A stretch of DNA of 16,408 nucleotides. Origin: Nitrospinota bacterium (GTDB lineage Bacteria; Nitrospirota; Thermodesulfovibrionia; Thermodesulfovibrionales; UBA1546). The notes beneath the pieces were generated by a model. It made no database searches. It had not been told where the DNA came from and was given only the letters and a program-made list of their open reading frames with translations. The position numbers and the translations under genes were made by a program. Shown piece by piece: positions 12,854 through 16,408 of the stretch. The stretch is taken from contig JAHILQ010000196.1 in NCBI GenBank assembly GCA_018896985.1, forward strand, positions 1 to 16,408, read 5' to 3'. Positions within the stretch are counted from its first letter, which is position 1. Every line of letters begins with the position of its first letter.

Positions 12854-13967
12854 CAACAGATGGTTTGTTTTTCTTCAGCGCTTCTTTGTCTATTGCATCT
12901 TCTAATACTTTGTCTGCTTCTTCCATCTTAATCTTGGAGTACTCTGTGTCGCTCATTATGTCTATGTCCCATCCCGTAAGTTTCATGGCAAGCCTTACAT
13001 TCTGCCCTTTCTTGCCTATTGCAAGCGAAAGCTGCTGGTCATTGACAACCACCATTGCAGTCTTGCTTTCTTCATTTATGCCAATCCTTTCAACGCTTGC
13101 GGGGCTCAGCGCACGGGCAATAAGCATCCTCGGGTCATCAGTCCATGGGACTATATCTATCCTCTCCCCTCTAAGCTCCCTCACAATAGACTGAACCCTT
13201 GTTCCTTTCATCCCAACACATGCGCCGACCGGATCTATGGACGCATTTGTAGAATAAACAGCAATCTTTGTCCTGTCACCCGGCTCACGCACTATATCCT
13301 TTATCACCACAAGCCCCTCGCTTATTTCAGGAACTTCCATCTTGAACAATTCCCCAACAAAACTCGGGTTCGTCCTTGAAACAAGTATAACAGGTTCCTT
13401 TGTGCTTATCTTCACTTCTTCTATACGCGCCCTGACAGTATCTCCTCTCCTAAGATTTTCTCCGGGCAGCGCCTCGCTCTGGGGAAGAATAGCTTCAGTT
13501 TTGCCGATATTAATGTAGTAATTATTTTTTTCCTTCCTCATCACAGTCCCGCTTACAACCTGCCCGACCTTATCCTTGAACTCGGCATAGATGACATCAC
13601 GCTCAGCCTCACGGACTTTTTGAAAAATAACCTGTTTCGCCGTCTGGACAGCTATCCTGCCGAAATCATGAACATCGAGCGGCAGGTCAACGCTCTCCGC
13701 CTCTGCTTTGTCAGAAAAAAGTTTTTTCACGTCAGACTTGGAAATCTCCATGTCTTTATTGGAAACCTTATCCACAATATTCTTTGTCTCATAAGCAGTG
13801 ATATTGCAGGTTTTAGGGTCTATCGTAAGATGGACATTCGTTCTTCCGCCATACCGCTTTCTTGCAGCAGAAAGCAGCGCAGCTTCAAGCGCAGCAAGAA
13901 GAATTCCCTTCTCTATGCCTTTTTCTCTGCTCATCTGGTCTATTCCCTGACAGAGTTCTTTTGTCAT
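12846..13967 (-). CDS. nusA: Transcription elongation/termination factor NusA
   Basis: NusA binds RNA polymerase and nascent RNA to control pausing, termination and antitermination. The 373-residue product has the RNA polymerase-binding N-terminal domain (1-125), an S1 domain (about 133-200), and two KH domains with GMKGTR (252-257) and IGKKGQN (317-323). It ends soon after KH2 with no acidic repeats, the short form common outside Proteobacteria. The ATG overlaps the rimP stop as ATGA. The order rimP-nusA is the widespread one, but infB does not follow. Confidence 0.97.
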   Translation of the reverse strand: MTKELCQGIDQMSREKGIEKGILLAALEAALLSAARKRYGGRTNVHLTIDPKTCNITAYETKNIVDKVSNKDMEISKSDVKKLFSDKAEAESVDLPLDVHDFGRIAVQTAKQVIFQKVREAERDVIYAEFKDKVGQVVSGTVMRKEKNNYYINIGKTEAILPQSEALPGENLRRGDTVRARIEEVKISTKEPVILVSRTNPSFVGELFKMEVPEISEGLVVIKDIVREPGDRTKIAVYSTNASIDPVGACVGMKGTRVQSIVRELRGERIDIVPWTDDPRMLIARALSPASVERIGINEESKTAMVVVNDQQLSLAIGKKGQNVRLAMKLTGWDIDIMSDTEYSKIKMEEADKVLEDAIDKEALKKNKPSVDG

Positions 13968-14434
13968 TTTATCTCTATCTCCAGTCTTGCCCTTGATATG
14001 TTATCAAAAGGGATATTACGCTCTTTCCCATTTATATCTAATTGTATAATGTCCGCAGTTATACCAATTATCCTGCCTAAAAAAAAATTCTGGTTATCTA
14101 TCTTGTCTTTAGTAATTATCCTCACAAGTTTCCCTTTATGCCTTTCAAAATCCTTCAATGCAGTTAATGGCCTGTCAAGCCCCGGCGATGAAACCTCAAG
14201 ATTGTAAGGGCCCTGCAGAGAGTCTTCCGCTTCAAGCAGTAAACCAAGGCTTCTGCTAAATCTTTCGCAGTCATCAAGAGTCACCCCTCCGCTTCTGTCT
14301 ATCGTAACTCTCAGCAATGCCCCCTTCCCTCTGCCTAATAACCTTACTTCAAGCACTTCAACACTCTGGTCATCAGCAACCTGCCTTGCCAGCTTTAGCG
14401 CTTCATCAGCAACAATTGACTGTTTTGTATCCAT
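13964..14434 (-). CDS. rimP: Ribosome maturation factor RimP
   Basis: RimP helps 30S subunit assembly in the cytoplasm. The 156-residue product shows the conserved core LEVSSPGLDRPL (about 79-90), the N-terminal alpha/beta domain with GGVTLDDCERFSR, and a C-terminal SH3-like barrel (about 93-156). The ATG at 14434 (MDTKQSIV) was preferred over one 33 bases upstream because the extra residues (MGKPTLLFYRY) are encoded by the hairpin at 14445-14476 and are not RimP-like. It is the first gene of rimP-nusA-recG. No strong ribosome site is seen. Confidence 0.94.
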   Translation of the reverse strand: MDTKQSIVADEALKLARQVADDQSVEVLEVRLLGRGKGALLRVTIDRSGGVTLDDCERFSRSLGLLLEAEDSLQGPYNLEVSSPGLDRPLTALKDFERHKGKLVRIITKDKIDNQNFFLGRIIGITADIIQLDINGKERNIPFDNISRARLEIEIK

Positions 14435-14444
14435 ATACCTATAA

Positions 14445-14476
14445 AACAAAAGAGTGGGTTTTCCCACTCTTTTGTT
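14445..14476 (-). terminator. Perfect 14-bp hairpin just ahead of rimP
   Basis: AACAAAAGAGTGGG (14445-14458) and its exact complement (14463-14476) flank a four-base loop. In the - direction the stem ends in GTTTTAT, so it could be a terminator for upstream transcription or an attenuator in the rimP leader. A weak promoter pattern (TTGTAT, 17 bases, CATTAT) lies just upstream on the - strand at 14480-14508. Confidence 0.6.
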
Positions 14477-14548
14477 AAAATAATGCTGGAGCTGCTTAAA
14501 ATATACAATAAAACTGCTTTAATTTATCACTTTATCACCAAAAAAGCA

Positions 14549-14588
14549 ATCATTTTCAGGGGTGGTTTTCTCCACCCCTGAAAATGAT
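14549..14588 (-). terminator. Rho-independent terminator of the lipoprotein gene
   Basis: A perfect 17-bp stem (ATCATTTTCAGGGGTGG and complement) with a six-base loop starts 6 bases after the lipoprotein stop. On the - strand it is followed by TGCTTTTTT. This is a strong intrinsic terminator. Confidence 0.88.
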
Positions 14589-14594
14589 AAAAAC

Positions 14595-14780
14595 TTATTT
14601 GCCTGCTGGCGCTGCTGGCGCTGTTGGCGCTGTTGGCGCTGTTGCAGGAGCCTCTGCTGGTGCTGCTGCAGGAGCCTCAGCCGGTTTCGGAGCCTCCTCT
14701 GCCTTCTTGCAGCCTGTTGCTGTAAGAGCAAAAGCTACAATCAGCAATAATGAAAGGATTAAAGCTATTACTTTCTTCAC
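14595..14780 (-). CDS. Small Ala/Pro-rich lipoprotein
   Basis: The 61-residue product starts VKKVIALILSLLLIVAFALT followed by ATGC, a lipoprotein signal with acylated Cys24, and a tail made of Ala-Pro-Ala-Glu and Pro-Thr-Ala repeats. GTG at 14780 is chosen as the start because AAGGAGGAGG lies upstream at the right distance and the signal sequence then begins at once; starting further upstream would add 24 residues. The tail is encoded by GCGCTGTTG-like 9-bp repeats (about 14605-14645) that could change copy number. It has its own strong promoter (14824-14852) and terminator (14549-14588), so it is a monocistronic unit. Function is unknown; a spacer or envelope-tethering role would suit the composition. 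Confidence 0.8.
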   Translation of the reverse strand: MKKVIALILSLLLIVAFALTATGCKKAEEAPKPAEAPAAAPAEAPATAPTAPTAPAAPAGK

Positions 14781-14823
14781 TTTGGTCACCTCCTCCTTAA
14801 TATAATGTAAAACAGACCCTAAT

Positions 14824-14852
14824 TTGATAACATATATCATAAATATTGTCAA
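14824..14852 (-). promoter_or_regulatory. Sigma-70 promoter of the lipoprotein gene
   Basis: On the - strand, TTGACA (14847-14852) is a consensus -35. A 17-base spacer ends in TGT before TATCAA (14824-14829), an extended -10. The predicted leader is about 37 bases and carries the ribosome site. Confidence 0.75.
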
Positions 14853-14874
14853 GATTTAAAAACTTGAATAGAAA
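14846..14874 (+). promoter_or_regulatory. Divergent sigma-70 promoter of the gph-like gene
   Basis: TTGTCA (14846-14851), a 17-base spacer and TAGAAA (14869-14874) face the phosphatase gene. Its -35 overlaps the -35 of the lipoprotein promoter by five bases on the opposite strand. Confidence 0.6.
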
Positions 14875-14892
14875 GTTAAAGGGGGATTTTTC

Positions 14893-15552
14893 GTGGAAAA
14901 TTTTAACAATCTGAAACTTATCATCTTTGACCTTGACGGCACACTTGTTGACTCAAGCATGGATATAACCAATGCATTGAATTATGCTATAACACCATAC
15001 GGATTTAAACCTCTTACTGTGGAGGACACCATTAAGATGGTCGGAGAAGGGCTGACAAGGCTTATAGAAAAAATTCTTGAAGACAATAATGTTTCCATAA
15101 AAGATGCTGTGCTTGACAGGTTTATCAAATACTATTCAGAACACCTCGCTGATTTTACAAGGCCTTACCCGGGAGTAACAAAAACCCTTGAGATGCTCGG
15201 CAGATATAAAAAAGCAATAATATCCAACAAGAGAGAGTCCTTGTCAAAAAAACTTCTTGAACAACTCGGACTTATAAAATTTTTTGATGTAGTGCTCGGA
15301 AGCGACAGCGCCCCTGAAAAAAAACCATCCCCGGCGCCTGTTAAAAAAGTCCTCAAAATTCTCGGCATAGAGCCTCATAGAGCTATTATCGTGGGCGACA
15401 GTGACTTTGACATACAGGCAGGAAAAGGCGCAGGGCTAATCACAGTTGCGGTAACTTACGGATACAGAAACAGGGAAATGCTTAAAGATGCAGACTTCCT
15501 TATTGACAGCATGGGCGAACTGCTAACCTTGATAGAGATACACGATGCATGA
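14893..15552 (+). CDS. gph: HAD-family phosphatase, phosphoglycolate phosphatase-like
   Basis: The 219-residue product belongs to haloacid dehalogenase subfamily IA. It has motif I DLDGT (13-17, nucleophile Asp13 and acid Asp15), motif II with Ser111 in IISNK, motif III Lys in PEKKPSP (143-144) and motif IV GDSDFD (168-173). The helical cap lies at about 20-90. Such enzymes usually remove phosphate from 2-phosphoglycolate formed by DNA repair or oxygenase side reactions, but this subfamily also includes pyrophosphatases (PpaX) and others, so the substrate is not certain. GTG at 14893 is supported by AAGGGGG upstream. The methyltransferase gene follows after 3 bases, indicating one operon. Confidence 0.85.
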   Translation: MENFNNLKLIIFDLDGTLVDSSMDITNALNYAITPYGFKPLTVEDTIKMVGEGLTRLIEKILEDNNVSIKDAVLDRFIKYYSEHLADFTRPYPGVTKTLEMLGRYKKAIISNKRESLSKKLLEQLGLIKFFDVVLGSDSAPEKKPSPAPVKKVLKILGIEPHRAIIVGDSDFDIQAGKGAGLITVAVTYGYRNREMLKDADFLIDSMGELLTLIEIHDA

Positions 15553-15555
15553 ATC

Positions 15556-16305
15556 ATGGAACTAACATTAGACACTATACGCGATATAAAACTTTATCAG
15601 AATAAGAAAGGTTACAGGTTTTCTGTAGATGCGCTCCTTCTTTACTCATTTGTAAACCTGCGGAGAGCATATAGAATTGCCGATATGGGAGCAGGCTCCG
15701 GGATTGTAGGAATCCTGCTGGCGAAAAAATATCATGATTCAGAGGTTGCCCTCATCGAAATTCAGAACAGCCTTGCCGGGCTTGCAGAAAAGAATATCAC
15801 TCTTAACAAAGTTGAAAAAAGAGTAAGGGTAATCAGGACAGACATAAAGAAATTCAAACTCGGAGATTTTCACTCTGAAAATAAAACCACTCTAAACTCA
15901 TCGCTTTTAACTCCCAACTCTTTTGATCTCGTTGTATCAAATCCTCCGTTCAGGCGCCAGAAGACAGGACTTATAAGCCCTACAGATGAAAAGGCTATTG
16001 CAAGGCATGAAATAGAGCTAAAACTTGCAGATTTAATACAGGCATCGTGCTCACTTCTGAGGTCAAAAGGCAGACTCTGCATGATTTATCATCCGTCAAG
16101 ACTCGTGGAACTTATTGACGCCTTGAGGGAAAAACACATGGAACCGAAAAGACTGCGGTTCGTTCATTCAAATCTTATGACAGAGGCAAAGATGGCGCTC
16201 GTAGAGGCAATAAAAGACGGAAGAACAGAGATGAAAATTGAGAAGCCTTTTTGCATATATAAAGAAAATGGAACTTACACAGATGAAATGAAGGCACTTT
16301 ACTAA
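15556..16305 (+). CDS. trmN6: tRNA1(Val) adenine-N6-methyltransferase-like protein (TrmN6/YfiC family)
   Basis: The 249-residue product is a class I SAM-dependent methyltransferase. It shows the N-terminal QNKKGYRFSVDALLL signature of the YfiC family, SAM motif I IADMGAGSGIVG (41-52), an acidic end of strand 2 (LIEIQ) and the catalytic NPPF (129-132) of N6-adenine enzymes. YfiC methylates A37 of tRNA-Val. Residues about 108-123 include LNSSLLTPNSF, a repeat-coded extra segment just before the NPPF strand. It is probably translated from the gph transcript. Substrate assignment is by family resemblance. Confidence 0.85.
   Translation: MELTLDTIRDIKLYQNKKGYRFSVDALLLYSFVNLRRAYRIADMGAGSGIVGILLAKKYHDSEVALIEIQNSLAGLAEKNITLNKVEKRVRVIRTDIKKFKLGDFHSENKTTLNSSLLTPNSFDLVVSNPPFRRQKTGLISPTDEKAIARHEIELKLADLIQASCSLLRSKGRLCMIYHPSRLVELIDALREKHMEPKRLRFVHSNLMTEAKMALVEAIKDGRTEMKIEKPFCIYKENGTYTDEMKALY
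15895..15922 (+). repeat. In-frame 7-bp degenerate repeat inside the trmN6-like gene
   Basis: Four 7-base units, AACTCAT, CGCTTTT, AACTCCC and AACTCTT, encode N-S-S-L-L-T-P-N-S. They are less perfect than the repeats in gltX and recG but have the same non-multiple-of-three period and loop position. Confidence 0.65.
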
Positions 16306-16318
16306 AATCGCAGCAGTT

Positions 16319-16408
16319 TCAATCTTTGTCTTTTTTTGCCCTTCTTGCTTTCCTTCTTGATATAACATGCCATATTCGGAAAAGCCTTTCAAGTTTGTCT
16401 TTATATGC
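16319..16408 (-). CDS. C-terminal end of an unknown gene (partial)
   Basis: On the - strand the frame open from the window edge reads AYKDKLERLFRIWHVISRRK, then a very basic tail and a TGA 13 bases from the convergent methyltransferase stop. Only 29 residues are visible; they look like an amphipathic, Arg/Lys-rich helix. No family can be named. Another open frame on this strand overlaps it, but it runs far into the methyltransferase gene and is less plausible. Confidence 0.45.
   Translation of the reverse strand, partial: AYKDKLERLFRIWHVISRRKARRAKKDKD

Noticed and set aside
14605..14645. The lipoprotein repeat as part of the non-triplet insertion class
   Set aside because: Its period is 9, a multiple of 3, and it forms the ordinary low-complexity tail of the protein, so it differs from the gltX and recG arrays.
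16168..16392. A 74-residue frame on the - strand at the right end
   Set aside because: It runs deep into the antisense of the methyltransferase; the neighbouring frame that stops at 16319 fits a convergent gene end better.

Overview
The window is AT-rich bacterial chromosomal DNA from an anaerobe-like bacterium. Gene content (GlnRS beside GluRS, a five-heme c-type cytochrome, a type IV prepilin peptidase, rimP-nusA-recG) and protein style suggest an uncultured Nitrospirota (Thermodesulfovibrionia-like) or a deltaproteobacterium-like lineage. This is inference from resemblance; no rRNA or other marker is present to prove it.

Region 1 (1-3600, + strand): the C-terminus of a PIN-domain (VapC-type) toxin, a roughly 320-base gap holding a 186-bp element bounded by perfect 15-bp inverted repeats, then gltX and glnS as a two-gene unit. 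Region 2 (3597-5938, - strand): an operon of a small coiled-coil protein, prepilin peptidase PilD and a PAS-containing sensor histidine kinase, meeting glnS tail to tail with a 4-bp overlap. Region 3 (5939-7351): a damaged zone with a REP-like inverted repeat abutting a transposase remnant, a 15-codon remnant of an NtrC-type response regulator, and an intact five-heme cytochrome c gene.

Region 4 (7289-10644) is an accessory island placed directly downstream of recG. It has a 396-bp indel-free copy of the recG 3' end, REP-like hairpins, an integron-type gene-cassette array without an integrase in the window (cassette 1: membrane-anchored coiled coil; cassette 2: 318-residue unknown protein; cassette 3: truncated), a RAYT-type HUH transposase flanked by duplicated inverted REPs, and a truncated antitoxin-like gene. 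The cassette boundaries are supported by R''/R' complementarity: each cassette's R'' box matches the R' bases at its own left end, as expected for a circular cassette that has inserted. Nearly every REP in the island sits at the broken end of some other gene.

Region 5 (10682-14588, - strand): a compact rimP-nusA-recG operon with overlapping genes and two strong hairpins before it. Region 6 (14595-16408): a small Ala/Pro-rich lipoprotein diverging from a gph-like phosphatase plus a TrmN6-like methyltransferase, with promoters that share overlapping -35 elements, then the end of an unknown gene on the - strand.

The most unusual signals are: (a) in-frame short tandem-repeat insertions with periods of 7 or 8 bases in three conserved genes (gltX, recG, trmN6-like), which stay open because the repeat has no stop in the coding direction; (b) the cassette array plus REP/RAYT island next to a partly duplicated recG; and (c) a RAYT gene whose stop codon lies in its REP and whose promoter -35 starts at the last base of its other REP, predicting a leaderless mRNA.
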